From Pyrenochaeta sp. MPI-SDFR-AT-0127 (lineage: Eukaryota > Ascomycota > Dothideomycetes > Pleosporales > Cucurbitariaceae): 64,000 nt of DNA. Position 1 is the stretch's first letter, and the number at the start of each line of letters is the position of its first letter. Below, piece by piece: positions 46,856 through 58,195 of this stretch. Made by a program: the position numbers and the translations under genes. The stretch spans positions 1 to 64,000 of the forward strand of contig JAGTJM010000097.1 in assembly GCA_020747015.1 (NCBI GenBank), read 5' to 3'. The notes under the pieces are model-generated. The model worked only from the letters and a program-made list of their open reading frames with translations. It was not told the origin of the DNA and did no database searches.

Positions 46856-48302
46856 ATGGTCTCCCAAAAACAGCCCGTCTACGTCCTCGGCGTAGGCATG
46901 ACCAAGTTCATCAAGCCTCGCGGCAAAGTCGACTACCCAGAACTCGGTTTCGAAGCTGGTGTCAAGGCTATGCTCGACGCGCACATCAACTACGACGACG
47001 TTGACCAGGGTGTTGCCTGCTACTGCTATGGCGACTCGACCTGCGGCCAGCGTGTTTTCTACCAGTTCGGTATGACCGGCATTCCCGTCTACAATGTCAA
47101 CAACAACTGCTCGACGGGCTCGACTGGCCTGTACATGGGACGCAATATGATTGCGCATGGCGCCGCAGACTGTGTGTTGGTTGTCGGTTTCGAGAAGATG
47201 TTTCCCGGCAGCTTGCAGACTTTCTTCCAGGACAGGTCGAATCCTACGGCTACTACAAACTTGATCATGAAGGAGACGAGGGGCATCACGAAGGCTCCCG
47301 GCGCTGCACAGCTGTTCGGCAATGCCGGACGGGAACACATGGAGAAGTACGTTCGCCCGTCACAATCTGTCTACTTTCATTTATGATCTTCAATCACACG
47401 GTGCTAACACTATTGACAGATATGGCTCTGAACTCAAGGACTTTGCCGAAATCGGTCGCATCAACCACGCACACTCCAAGAACAACCCCTACTCCCAGTT
47501 CCAGGACGAATACACCCTTGAACAGATCATGAACGCACCCATGATTCACGAGCCCCTCACAAAGCTTCAGTGCTGCCCAACTTCTGATGGAGCCGCCGCT
47601 ACCGTTCTTGTCTCGCAAGCCTTCCTCGACAAGCGCCCCGAACTTAAGGACCAGGCCATCCTGATTGCTGGCCAACGCCTTGCTACCGACTCCCCGGCAC
47701 TCTTCAACCGCAGCGCGATTGATCTTATCGGATACGGTATGAGCGAGCTGGCCGCGAAGGATGCGTTGGCGGAGGCCAATGTCTCTGCCGATGAGGTCAA
47801 GGTCTGTGAGCTGCACGACTGTTTCTCAGCCAACGAGATGGTCACCATCGAGGCACTTGGACTTGCACCCAAGGGCAAGGCACACGAGCTTATTCGCAAA
47901 GGTGGTATCACCTATGGTGGCAAAGTTGTCATCAATCCCTCTGGTGGCCTCATCTCCAAGGGTCATCCCCTCGGCGCCACCGGTCTCGCCCAATGTGCTG
48001 AGCTCGTCTGGCACATGCGTGGATGGGCAAACAACCGCTCCGTCAAGGATACGAAGGTTGCCCTCCAGCACAATCTCGGCCTTGGTGGCGCAGTCGTGTG
48101 CACAGTTTACAAGCGTGCTGATGGTAGCGCGGCAACAGACAAGTCTGACCAGGAAGTTGGCAAGCTCACTGGCCTCGGATACAACCCAGCTACCCAAGCC
48201 AAGGGTTTCACAAAGGCACAAGTTGATACTGTCCGGTCGAAGAAGGCAAGGAGCGAATGGGCACTTCAAGATATCGAGCAGAAGGTTGAGTCAAGATTTT
48301 AG
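46856..48302 (+). CDS. SCP2-type (SCPx) thiolase
   Basis: CDS join(46856..47346,47420..48302), 457 residues. The active-site cysteine is C85 in VNNNCSTGSTGLYMG. The second catalytic block is HDCFSANEMV, and the histidine block is NPSGGLISKGHPLGATG, the pattern of the thiolase superfamily close to SCPx and acetyl-CoA acetyltransferase-like proteins. It would cleave or form 3-ketoacyl-CoA, in beta-oxidation of branched or long-chain acyl groups. No separate SCP2 lipid-transfer domain is fused. The C-terminus VESRF is not a standard peroxisomal tripeptide, so location is uncertain. The start MVSQKQPVYVLGVGMTKF puts the family's N-terminal beta strand at the expected position. An in-frame ATG at 46805 would add an unconserved Thr/Arg/His leader. 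Confidence 0.94.
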
Positions 48303-48956
48303 ACACATATCCTGGGGGATTGATGGCTTTCCCATGTCTTTGGTTCAGTGTACTGAGCGTCTGTATATAGTATAATTTCAAAAAGTTCATTGTATCATTC
48401 CATCCTCGCCGCTGGTCCATCATCGATACTCTGCCAACATCTACGACATTTCAATGTTTCCCATTGTTCTATATTCGATGCTGTGAAACTGGGCTGTGTA
48501 GTTGCATAAGTCTCAAGAGGAACAAGTACAGACCTGCTACAATCTTTTGTACACTCATATCGCCATACGGGCCCAAGTAATGATCTCCACACGAAAGGAG
48601 CAAGAGGAACTTATTGGCTATTACACCCTAAAAAGTAACAGTGTCTGTATAGCGTGCAAAAGATGCGCTGCCTATTGGGAACGACGAAAGAACTTCACCC
48701 GAGGCTGATGCTCCTCTTCCACCCAAGTAGAGAAAGCAATGAACAGGCCCACAGCGCAGTGCTCTAACCATAGTGGAGGCCATATGTCGCTCAATTCTCT
48801 GCAAATATCTGATGAAATAATGTGGACACAAAGAACATGCTTTGTTGTTCATGAACTTCAACTCTTGATGAGGTGGCCGTTTGTGTCGATCGTCAAGTCG
48901 CTCGATATGGTTGTTTCCCCAAGGCTAGCGGTCGGGCTTGGTTTCTCCTGCGGAAT
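48303..48956. other. Intergenic between thiolase and the orphan gene
   Basis: Convergent gap with no coding signal or repeat. Overlapping open frames at 48502-48861 are short and unrecognised. Confidence 0.45.
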
Positions 48957-49880
48957 CTAATTATAATCAAAAACATAATGTCTTATGGAGATGCCGTGAA
49001 ACGAAGAAACACTATGATTCTGTTGCGTGTTAACGAAGAATGACGGATGCTTCCCATACACCCATTGGAAAGCACTAGCAAGTTCATGAAACATGTCTTT
49101 GAATCTGCTATGATTATCGGTAAGTTCAAAGGCGAAAGCATATTTGACCACGCAACTCTGAATTGCCTGTCGAAAGGTGATTTTGCAACGCTGGCGAATC
49201 TTGGGTAAATCTCGAGCTGCGCACAGCATGAGGTTCTCTACCGAGAGTGCCGACAGACCAGGCGAAGACGAATGTGTACCGCGATTTTGTACGTCTCTTC
49301 TGACCAGACGTTGTGTTTCCGTGATTACTGACCATACAAGATCAGAGTCCTCCAGCATCTCCAGCGAAGGGATTTCGATATCGCTCACGATATAAAGCTT
49401 CATTGAACAGTCGACAATAAAGGCGAGTAGGGCAGCATCTGTTGAGTCAAAGATGCCCATTTCGATGAGGTCTCTTGACCATAGGTCCTGACGGCCCGGG
49501 AACCAAGGTGTAGAATAAGGTCCCGGGATGCTGTCAGCGATATTGCCTCCGAGTATGAGCGTAGAATCTTCGAAAATTTCTTCATCTGAGTCACCAAATT
49601 CGGTTTGAAAATATCCACTGGTCGTTGATGGTGACAATGACGACGCTGACGCAGAACTGTCTTCCAATGAAAAGACTTCTTGAAAAGTTGTTGGGAAAGG
49701 GTGGTATCCTCTTGGTCTGCCGACGGGAAGATTGGATATGTCGTGGAGCGTAAAGCTTGTAGTAAGATCAATATGACTGGGGTTTGGAAATTGTTCCATA
49801 CTTGCTGGTAGGAGGAAATGGGGCGCTTCCAAAGTACTCTCGAGTTCTTGAGGATGTGGAGTTTCCATCGGCAAAGGCAT
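48957..49880 (-). CDS. Orphan protein of unknown function, 307 residues
   Basis: A single uninterrupted reading frame of 307 codons on the minus strand, starting MPLPMETPHPQ. I do not recognise a family. The N-terminal half is Ser/Thr/Pro-rich and acidic (GDSDEEIFEDS near residue 100). The C-terminal half is predicted helical, with LSVENLMLCAARDLPKIRQRC and VVKYAFAFELTDNHSRFKDMFHELASAFQWVYGKH. No signal peptide or transmembrane helix is evident. The length and lack of stop codons make it a likely gene, but it may be lineage-specific. An alternative in-frame start at MEQFPNPS (residue 28) is possible. Confidence 0.6.
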   Translation of the reverse strand: MPLPMETPHPQELESTLEAPHFLLPASMEQFPNPSHIDLTTSFTLHDISNLPVGRPRGYHPFPTTFQEVFSLEDSSASASSLSPSTTSGYFQTEFGDSDEEIFEDSTLILGGNIADSIPGPYSTPWFPGRQDLWSRDLIEMGIFDSTDAALLAFIVDCSMKLYIVSDIEIPSLEMLEDSDLVWSVITETQRLVRRDVQNRGTHSSSPGLSALSVENLMLCAARDLPKIRQRCKITFRQAIQSCVVKYAFAFELTDNHSRFKDMFHELASAFQWVYGKHPSFFVNTQQNHSVSSFHGISIRHYVFDYN

Positions 49881-51418
49881 GTTTGGTAAGTTCTACTACA
49901 GGAGGAGATTATGCAAAGAGACACCGAGAATCACTTGAACGAATATAGGTTTTATATCAATCTAATTATCTTTCAATTAAATAATATTGTTGAACACTGT
50001 AATTTTCTCGATATCTTGAGCAGAACCGTGGTTGATGATACAAATGTTGATGGATGAGTAACTGCTCTTGAATTTTCACCTAATACATAAAACTGTGGGT
50101 GAGTTATTTGCACAGAGGAGTGATACAGGACATGAAGAGGTCCTACTCTACTTTGTTGATTTAAAGTGATAATAGCGATGGACATGCTGGCGTGACCAAG
50201 CTTGAGCAGCTTTCTGACCAATGAGGACGGGAAGAGCTAGCCACTAGCGTTGCCAAGAAACCGTCGAAATTCTCCTTCAACTGACCGATCGTCTCCATTC
50301 TTCTCTTCTTCACATATTATTACCGGTCTTCAGGAACCTTAAGGTCCGTCCCAATCAGAATGGATTCGACTTTTCCGGAGCAGACCCAGAGTGATGCACA
50401 GCCGTTCTAATCCTGCAGTTCATTTGCGTCGACTCCGGTCGGTATTGGAGCTGCGGGTTCGCTTTAGGCCTACATTTCAATCTCAGCCTGCTCAGCCTGG
50501 CGTGAGGATATCAATTCACTCAAGTTTGCAGCTTCTGGAAAGGTCGCGATGGGTAGAATGCCGGAGGCGTTCGATTGACAAGGCAATGTCGCGATATGCG
50601 TTTTCCTGCTTTGGGTGCTAGGGCTGGCCACCAATATGGTCGCAACGTGTATCGAGCTGCTCGAAGCGAATACGGCGCAAACAAGCAGATTTGACTGGAG
50701 CCACAACTGGAGCTTCCCGTCGTGTAGACCCAGCGCGTTGGGGGCGGAGCCATGTTTGTCGAATAACGTTCATTGAACAGCTGAATGGTCCCCGCACTTG
50801 CCCGCCATGTGCCACCACATAACGAGCAGGAAACACAGTTCCAGGTATAGCAGCGCGAAAGCGGCTGAGCAAAAGCCTCTTTATCGACGTGATTATCGTG
50901 CTTTGCCATTCGTTGTAATTGAGAGATTCCATATTCCCCTATCCAATCGTTCTTTCCATCTGCATAACTTGTCTGAAGTTGGCTGCGACTAGCGAATGGG
51001 CTTCCACATTTCTCCCGTACTACACATGGCAAGTATTTTTGTCTGAGTGACCCGCTTCGCGGGCCTGGAGATCGCTCGTATTCTCTCCACAAGGATGCCA
51101 CTGGGAATCATGTCCCACAGCCTGCAATATATGGCTGGGAAGAAGGGCGCCCTGCATGCTTTGCGGCATGGTCAGATCGGCACAATTCGAGCTCATCTCC
51201 CCAACAAACTACGCCACGAATGGGAGCAGCAGACTAACCGTAGACGCGTCCGTTGTCCTCTCCAAAGAACCTTTTCAGCCTTATCAGTGCTCAGCTTGAC
51301 AATCCCGACTGCTCGTCGCGGTGCCAGGCTGCGATCCTTCTTTCTCTCTCAACAACCTCCAACGACTGGGACAGCCCACACTCATCTCATGCATTTTTGA
51401 AAGTCATGAATAGATAAC
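49881..51418. other. Intergenic upstream of Kelch gene; no gene supported
   Basis: Open frames on both strands at 50391-51101 and 51047-51400 overlap, are Arg/Ser-biased and lack recognisable motifs. A 50-codon N-terminal stretch on the minus strand (50932 downward, MESLNYNEWQS) looked promising but leads to no family. Confidence 0.45.
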
Positions 51419-54166
51419 ATGGCATATATTCGACTATGCCTATTCGTCGCTTGCACATTTGTCGCGTTGTCATTACAACAACAACAAGACCCGGTCATTG
51501 ATTTGTATGCAGCGCTGGGCCAAAACTGTAGTTATCCAGCTAACGCCAAATCAGCTGCCGACGATGGGGTCACCGAACTGCGCAGATAGATGGGAAGCTG
51601 TATATTGATGGTTTCTGAGTTCCAGACGAAGACCACGTGAGAGAACATGCTAACTACGGGCAGGGGGCCTGGTACGATATAATCAGCGAGAGTTGGATGA
51701 CCCAAGTACGTGCAACCAGCTGTGTCGTTTCATCATGCATCGGCCAGTGGTCTAACGTATATTGACAGACATATACTTGGTATACAGCGACCTCAACTCC
51801 ACACCACAAGACCCGAGTAATATGCCGGTGCAACACGCGAACCTTACCAAGCCTGCCAATGTACCCAGCGTGTCGGGTGGATATCTCTGGGCGGATGAGA
51901 CCAACAAATGCTTCTATCAGATTGGAGGAGAGTATTTTCCAGGTAGCAGCCCTACGGACTTCAGCCTTTGGACATACGATGTGCTCCTCGATCAGTGGAA
52001 CAATACCAAGTTCACAAGCAGCGAGAGGTCTCCACAAAGACTATCTTTTGGGGCTGGAACACAAGTTGAGAGTCTTGGGCTAGGTTATTATTTGGGAGGC
52101 TGGTTCAATAATCGAACAACGCCGAAGTGGACAGGCCCAGAGATAGCTACGAGCAACATGGTGGAATTCGACTTCACAAAAGGTCACCTAAAGAATATAA
52201 CTGGACCAGATACTACTGGTCGTGCCGAGGGACAGATGGTGTCTCTGCCCGTATCGGACAGAGGTATGCTCATCTACTTTGGTGGCATTGAGGATCCGTT
52301 CCGGAATGGAAGCATCGTTGCGGTACGCCTCGAAACCCCAGAACACAACATCAGAGCTAATTGAACATTGTTTCAGGCAAATATGAGCGTGAGAATAGCT
52401 TGATCTTGCTGCACGATCCATCTAACTGTCATAGAAAATCCACATCTATGATATCGCATCATCAGGATGGTACAGCCAGACTGCAACCGGGGACATTCCT
52501 CTCGCGCGTCGTCAGTTTTGCGCCGATGTCACCTGGGCAGACGACAAGACCTCCTTTAATATGTAGGACATATCTCATTCACAATTTCTTTGCAATTGTA
52601 ACATTGATGGGTATGCGGATAATGGCAGGGTGTGTGTATGTAGATGTTTGGATCAGGAGTGCTCAATTTCTAGAAAGATAGAGCTCCGCAGCGAATAACT
52701 AGTTTACTCATGCTGACAAAGTACAGTTATCTCTATGGAGGATATGGATTCGGCGACCGCAAAGCTTTCAACGATGTCTACATCCTTTCCATCCCATCCT
52801 TCCAATGGGTCAAAGCATATCCGCTTGATGGATCCGACGCTGTCCCTGATCCAGCTGGCCATGGTGGTTGCAGCGCAAACGTCGTACGGCGCAACCAGAT
52901 GCTGGTGATTGGTGGTTGGTTTCCAGACCTCACACATACGGATTGTGACGCGCCAAAGGCTCAAGGCCAACATAACATGATAATGGGCAATAACACGGAG
53001 CGGCAATTCATGTGGGACGATTTTGATGCTGAACTCACTACCTATGCCGTGCCCCCAGTAGTTGTTTCTGTGATCGGAGGAGGGTAGGTTTCCTTCGGCT
53101 GCTGACCATCTGAAAGATGCTAACAAGTATCAGGCCTACTGGTGGCGCGACAGTCACGGCACCTGCAGCATGGAATCACCCCAACCTCAAAAACTATTAT
53201 CAACTTCGTCCACCTTCCACAGTTCGAGCAGCAACCCGTGTGGTACCTCCTACTGTGTCTCCATCACCGAGCGGCCCAGCTGCTCCTCCACCACGCAAGA
53301 CGAACATAGCTGTAATCGCTGGAGGTACCGTTGGAGGGCTCGTCGTACTCATCGCCATTTTGTGCCTGATCTTGTTTTGTTTACACCGTCGGAAGAAAGA
53401 CAAGAAGAATAGAGGCGAAAGTGCCTCTGCCCATCCGCCGCCCGCGGAACTTGCCGTCACTCCCATTCCACATGAGATGTCGACGCCAGACACGAACAAG
53501 TATGTCTCCATCCATGAGCGGCCAGACCACAACTTTCCTGTAGCCTACTCTACGGTTGCTCCGTTGAGATCTCCAAGTCACGACTATACATCCCAATATT
53601 CTGCTCAGACGCCCCCGTCGTACGGAACAGCCCCAGCATTTACAGCCGCGACATACCATCCATCCGATGAGGGGGCGTATTCTCGGTACTCTCAGCAATC
53701 ACCGGCCCAGCAAAGTAATGGTGAGTTGTTTTTCTCAGATGATAGCGCTGCTCGCCGAACACAGACCGCATCTTGGGACCAGAATGTAAATATGGAACAA
53801 AATGCAGGTGGTAGCCAACGCCATTACTCTTACCCAACGCCCACTTCCCCCCTACAGCGACACAGTATCCCAGTTTCGTCGCAGCCGCAACCACAAATCT
53901 ATTATCCTCCGCCACAAGACCCCAGAACATCTTCGCAAGGCTCGCCGCCTTCATTCTCCCAGCAGGGAGGTAGTCCGACAGGAACACAGTATAGTGGCGA
54001 GAGATCACAAGGCCATACACCTAACATGAGCACGATGACCACGCCTGCGCAATTTTATCCCCAATCCGCACCTCTGGGGTCACCAGGAGCTAGAGATGGA
54101 GAACGGCGTGGCCCAGGCGACCAGCGACCCGCACAGGGTAGATTTGTAGAAGCTGGCCACATGTGA
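51419..54166 (+). CDS. Kelch-repeat type I membrane protein
   Basis: Proposed CDS join(51419..51530,51590..51610,51664..51705,51769..52322,52377..52388,52435..52562,52727..53083,53134..54166), 752 residues, frame-consistent throughout. A signal peptide (MAYIRLCLFVACTFVALS) leads into a Kelch propeller: GKLYIDGGLV, CFYQIGGEYF, LIYFGGIED, IYLYGGYGFG and MLVIGGWFP. The linker VIGGGPTGGATVTAP precedes a transmembrane helix near residue 465 (VIAGGTVGGLVVLIAILCLILFCL) with stop-transfer HRRKKDKK. The tail of about 280 residues is Pro/Ser/Gln/Tyr-rich. It resembles fungal membrane-bound Kelch proteins, possible surface receptors. The exons at 51590-51610 (21 nt) and 52377-52388 (12 nt, ANMS) are unusually small. 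The 12-nt exon is well supported; the first two introns use weak donors (GTTATC, GTTTCT) and are the least certain part. Confidence 0.8.
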
Positions 54167-54630
54167 AAAATGGTGAAGGTGAAAAATATCGATTGGTGGA
54201 GCTCATGCATGGTAATTTGTAGCTGGTCCTTGAAGACTAGACTGGCATTGCATCGAAGTACATATTGCTGCTCGACTGAGATATTCGGGAATTTTATTCT
54301 TGCACAGCGAAGGCTCGGGGTCACTGGAATCCTATGAAAGGCCATGCTCTTTGTGAGCGAGGTAGTTTGAATAATAGAGCATTTCACATTAATCACAATC
54401 ACGACCATCTGCCTGGCGTGACACACTATATTTTTCGTATAGGGCCCAAGGGATGGTCAGTAAGCAATTGTGAGAGACACTTTAGCGCCAACACGTGCCA
54501 GCGTGGCTCGGTCCCGCAGCGCCCGCCGACTCTTTACACGTTGACCACAATTTGTTTGCTGGAGACAAGGACACATGTCACGATAACACTCTCCGTCGAA
54601 CACCCATCCCATGCCATCCCCACGCCCAGC
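54167..54630. other. Intergenic, promoter region of membrane protein at 54631
   Basis: Nothing codes here. An in-frame ATG at 54334 would extend the next gene by 99 codons, but the added sequence is His/Asn/Arg-rich and unconserved in look, so I treat it as leader. Confidence 0.4.
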
Positions 54631-55791
54631 ATGTTCAACTTGCGGTCGATTATTCTCCTCGTCATATCCTACGTGGTGATCCCGCGTCTGACCTTCCTTC
54701 CGCAGAATGTCCACTCGCTGTTCATTATCTTTGGGCCTTTTCTCCTACCTCGCGTCTTCGACTGGATAAACGTTGCCCGCGCAACTTCTCGAAGCGTGCC
54801 TGTGCGACCAACACCGGCAAGAGTCAAGAATGCGCTGAATCTGCTGTTTCTCAGCGCTGTTGTCTGCCTTGCCCTGTCGCTTTCGCGATTCGCACCAGAG
54901 AACATATTCCTCACGACCCAGAGCCACATACGCACCGAGACGAATGTTTTGTTTGCGCGACTGAGGCACCTGCGGCCGCTTGGCGACGCTGACGATGCAC
55001 TGCGGACAAAATTCCATACGAGCGGGCGCAACAAGTTGCTGTACCTCACATATGGCCCAGACACATTGCTGAACTGCGTGTGGTGCGTTGTTGCGGATGG
55101 CAACGACCAGCAGAACTACTTTCTCTACAGCCTCCCAAAGATTGTCGCGCCGCACATTTTCCAACTCGCAGTCCTTGGTCTTGCGACATCGTCGTTGGTG
55201 GGAAGCGAGGGCTCGAGGTTCCGCACGCATGCGACGATTGCCGGGCTACTCATGATGGTGGTTGAGACTTGGTACATGGGCACCTACGACATGACGGTCA
55301 ACAAGCGGGCAAAGTTTGTCCAGGACATCGACTCGGCGTATTGGCGTGTCCGTTTTCTGCGGTACATTACTTTCGCCTTGGTCGACAGTGCGCTTGCATT
55401 TGTCCTCTGGGCCACGAGCACGAATCGCTGGCTCGCGAAGCCCGTGTCCATCGCCGAACGCCTCGAGACAACCACAAGACAGGCTGAGGAGACGCTGAAT
55501 AAAATGCGCGCACTCGGTTTGCTTACCAACTCGGTCAACCGTGACGCGGCGTTGCGAGGTGTAAGGGAGGAGTATTGGAGGACAGAGGGACGGGTCATGG
55601 CAGAGACGGTGCAGGATGAAGCAGTCACGGAGCAGATAAATGCAGTCATCAGCAAGATGGATTTCAGTGCCCTCGAAGGCCGTGTTGGCGAAGTAGCAGA
55701 CGGCATCTTGAAGGGCATCGATGGTCTGCGGCCGTCTCAAGTTCTGTCTGCAAACCAGCTGGGCGAGGCGTCGTCAGCGGCGGCATCTTGA
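54631..55791 (+). CDS. Multi-pass membrane protein, unknown function
   Basis: A single-exon CDS of 386 residues from ATG 54631 (MFNLRSIILLVISYVV). The protein has about six hydrophobic segments: ILLVISYVVIPRLTFL, SLFIIFGPFLLPRVFDW, LLFLSAVVCLALSLSRF, IFQLAVLGLATSSLVG, TIAGLLMMVVETWYMG and ITFALVDSALAFVLWATST. Between segments 3 and 4 lies a conserved-looking block, LYLTYGPDTLLNCVWC. The last 120 residues are hydrophilic and helical, with SIAERLETTTRQAEETLNKMRALGLL likely forming a coiled coil. I do not recognise a named family. The pattern recalls uncharacterised fungal endomembrane proteins, possibly mitochondrial or ER. Function is unknown. Confidence 0.75.
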   Translation: MFNLRSIILLVISYVVIPRLTFLPQNVHSLFIIFGPFLLPRVFDWINVARATSRSVPVRPTPARVKNALNLLFLSAVVCLALSLSRFAPENIFLTTQSHIRTETNVLFARLRHLRPLGDADDALRTKFHTSGRNKLLYLTYGPDTLLNCVWCVVADGNDQQNYFLYSLPKIVAPHIFQLAVLGLATSSLVGSEGSRFRTHATIAGLLMMVVETWYMGTYDMTVNKRAKFVQDIDSAYWRVRFLRYITFALVDSALAFVLWATSTNRWLAKPVSIAERLETTTRQAEETLNKMRALGLLTNSVNRDAALRGVREEYWRTEGRVMAETVQDEAVTEQINAVISKMDFSALEGRVGEVADGILKGIDGLRPSQVLSANQLGEASSAAAS

Positions 55792-56845
55792 CATGTTGAA
55801 TCTCATTTCATCAGCGATGAGTACGCGGGTAGAGGTGGACGAGGGGATATATACGGGACTCTACACAAGACTACGTATGCATCCCTGGTGGAGCCGCGGG
55901 TAGGTAGCGCCCCTTGACACCTCAATTGGCATTGGCATGGCGTAGAATTCGATACCCACTTGTTCCTTGACAGGTCACTTGACAATTTCTCCCTACGTCA
56001 ATCTTGTTGAAGTTTTCCACAGGCGCCTCTCTTAGACCGCCCTTTGCCGAGATGCTTCATCCACCGCCGACCGCACTTCTTTCCAGCTTGCACAACCCAG
56101 CCTACCCACGGCTCCGATATCGCTCTGGTGAAGCGCATTGATCGAGCCACAGTCCGCAGATCCATCACAGCAGACGATACCGGATCCGACAGTGTGTTCT
56201 GAGGCTGAAGATGACTCTCTCGGTGTCCGTCCAACGGGAGTTTGTCCGGTGCGGATACTAGCGGCAGGGCTGGATACCACAGGCTCGGCACGCCCTACGC
56301 CCAAAATCCCTGCCACTCCTAATGCCAGGGACACTAACAAAACGCTGCCCCGGCTTCTGCGGCTTCTCGAAGGCCAGATTTCGTCATGTCATGGCCAAAA
56401 TCGCCATGTTTGACCATTGTCGGGGACTGTTGTTGAGGTCACAGGAGGGGCAATTGCAATTGCCTTCAGCAACCGCCGCCCTGCTTGCGGCTTCGTCTTG
56501 GTCTTTGTGGTCTTGGGCCCAACGCCGTCGAGGTCGGCCGAAGTATCCTCTATCTTGTGCAATCAAGCCAAAGTACACTAGAAGAATGCCGCAGTAGTCC
56601 GTGTGGGCTTGACCAGGACTAGCAGGGCGCTCGAGGTTTGCGCCTACTCCGCGTGATAGGAAGGTGTGACTCTTGACTGAAAATTCAGGTACACAGGTAT
56701 AAGAAGCTTGCCTCACATTGTTTGCCTCTCCTGTCTCACTAGACCGCCCCGCCTCTGTCCCACCCAGCCCTTCTCTTACATAAACCCCTGAGGCCTGCCG
56801 CTCAATTGCTCCCTTCTACAATCACTCATTCCTAAGCAAAGCAAA
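55792..56845. other. Intergenic upstream of branched-chain aminotransferase
   Basis: Overlapping open frames on both strands at 55998-56716 show no recognisable motif. The last 130 nt are C/T-rich, as in fungal promoters or leaders. No gene was called. Confidence 0.45.
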
Positions 56846-58195
56846 ATGGCACCCATGGCCATCACCCCTCCCTACGAGAACGAGACGGTCACCAACCTCA
56901 CCCGAGATGGCATTGAGCAAGCCCTCCTCAAGAACGCCCCTTCGCAGCTAAAGTCGGCCTCTCTCACCAACTCGATAACCGCCACACCGCCGTCTGAGCC
57001 AGAGACCAAGTTGCAAGAGCCCATCGATGCCCCCCTTGCAGAACTCGACGCCTCAAAAGTACAGTGCACATACACCAATGCTCCGCGCCCCGTCCCAGCC
57101 GTCGGCTCAGCCGAGATGGCCTCGCAAAAAGTATGCACCGATCATATGATCCAAGCCCGCTGGACTGTTGAACAGGGTTGGGACGCCCCGACTCTTCAGC
57201 CCTATGGCCCCCTCTCCCTTGCACCCACAGCGTCATGCCTCCACTACGCCACAGAGTGCTTTGAGGGTATGAAGCTGTACCGAGGCCACGACGGCAAACT
57301 GCGCCTCTTCCGCCCAGACCTCAATTGCAACCGCATGCTTATGTCCACCAACCGTATCGCCCTACCCGGATTCCCGCCCAAGGAGCTACTGAAGCTGATC
57401 ATCAAGCTCTGCGCCACCGATGGCAAGAAGTGGCTACCAAAGGACAGGCCAGGACAGTTCTTGTACATTCGCCCAACCATGATCGCCTCCGACCCTGCTC
57501 TCGGCGTCGAGCGACCAAAAGAGGCCCTTCTCTTTGTCATCCTATGCTGCTTTGCACCCATGGGTAACATGAATGGTGGCATTAAGCTACTTGCTTCACA
57601 AGACGACATGTGCCGCGCATGGCCTGGCGGTTTCGGATATGCAAAGGTTGGCGCTAACTACGGCCCTTCACTTGTGGCTCAGGGTGAGGCGAGAAAACGC
57701 GGATACCACCAGATTCTCTGGCTTTTCGGTGACGACTGCACCATCACAGAAGCAGGCGCGAGTAACTTTTTCGTAGTCTGGAGAACAAAAGAGGGTAAAC
57801 TACAGCTTGTGACTGCCGATCTAAACGAGCGCATTGTGCTCGATGGTGTAACAAGGCGGTCCATCCTCGAACTCGCCCGCGAGCGTCTCACCTCCCCAAT
57901 ATCCTCACCGGAAGGTCTCGAGTCTCTCGAGATCGTTGAGCGAAAGTTCAACATTTTCGAGATTGAGGAAGCTGCCAAGGAGGGACGGCTGGTAGAAGCC
58001 TTCGCCGCAGGTACAGCGTGGTTCGTAGCACCCATCAGCCAAATTCATTTCCGTGGAAAGGACATCGAGGTTCCGATGGTCAAGGGCGACTGCGGTGCCT
58101 ATGCCAGCACCGTAAGGAGCTGGCTCAAGGGCATCATGTGGGGCAGCGATGGCATGGAGAGCCACGCATGGGGACAAGTTGTTGATGAGGAGTAG
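56846..58195 (+). CDS. Branched-chain-amino-acid aminotransferase
   Basis: A single-exon CDS of 449 residues. It transfers the amino group between Leu, Ile or Val and 2-oxoglutarate with pyridoxal phosphate. Fold type IV motifs are present: YGPLSLAPTASCLHYATECFEGMK, the PLP-binding lysine at about residue 267 in GGFGYAKVGANYGP, TITEAGASNFF and LDGVTRRSILELARE. The first 70 residues (MAPMAITPPYENETVTNL) are a low-complexity Thr/Pro/Ala-rich extension and not a clear mitochondrial presequence, so the compartment is open. Length is typical for fungal BCATs with this extension. The gene is flanked by non-coding DNA on both sides and shares no obvious operon-like context. Confidence 0.96.
   Translation: MAPMAITPPYENETVTNLTRDGIEQALLKNAPSQLKSASLTNSITATPPSEPETKLQEPIDAPLAELDASKVQCTYTNAPRPVPAVGSAEMASQKVCTDHMIQARWTVEQGWDAPTLQPYGPLSLAPTASCLHYATECFEGMKLYRGHDGKLRLFRPDLNCNRMLMSTNRIALPGFPPKELLKLIIKLCATDGKKWLPKDRPGQFLYIRPTMIASDPALGVERPKEALLFVILCCFAPMGNMNGGIKLLASQDDMCRAWPGGFGYAKVGANYGPSLVAQGEARKRGYHQILWLFGDDCTITEAGASNFFVVWRTKEGKLQLVTADLNERIVLDGVTRRSILELARERLTSPISSPEGLESLEIVERKFNIFEIEEAAKEGRLVEAFAAGTAWFVAPISQIHFRGKDIEVPMVKGDCGAYASTVRSWLKGIMWGSDGMESHAWGQVVDEE

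Noticed and set aside
50520..51101. Long minus-strand open frame (about 190 codons)
   Set aside because: Composition is irregular, it overlaps open frames on the other strand and it carries no recognisable domain.
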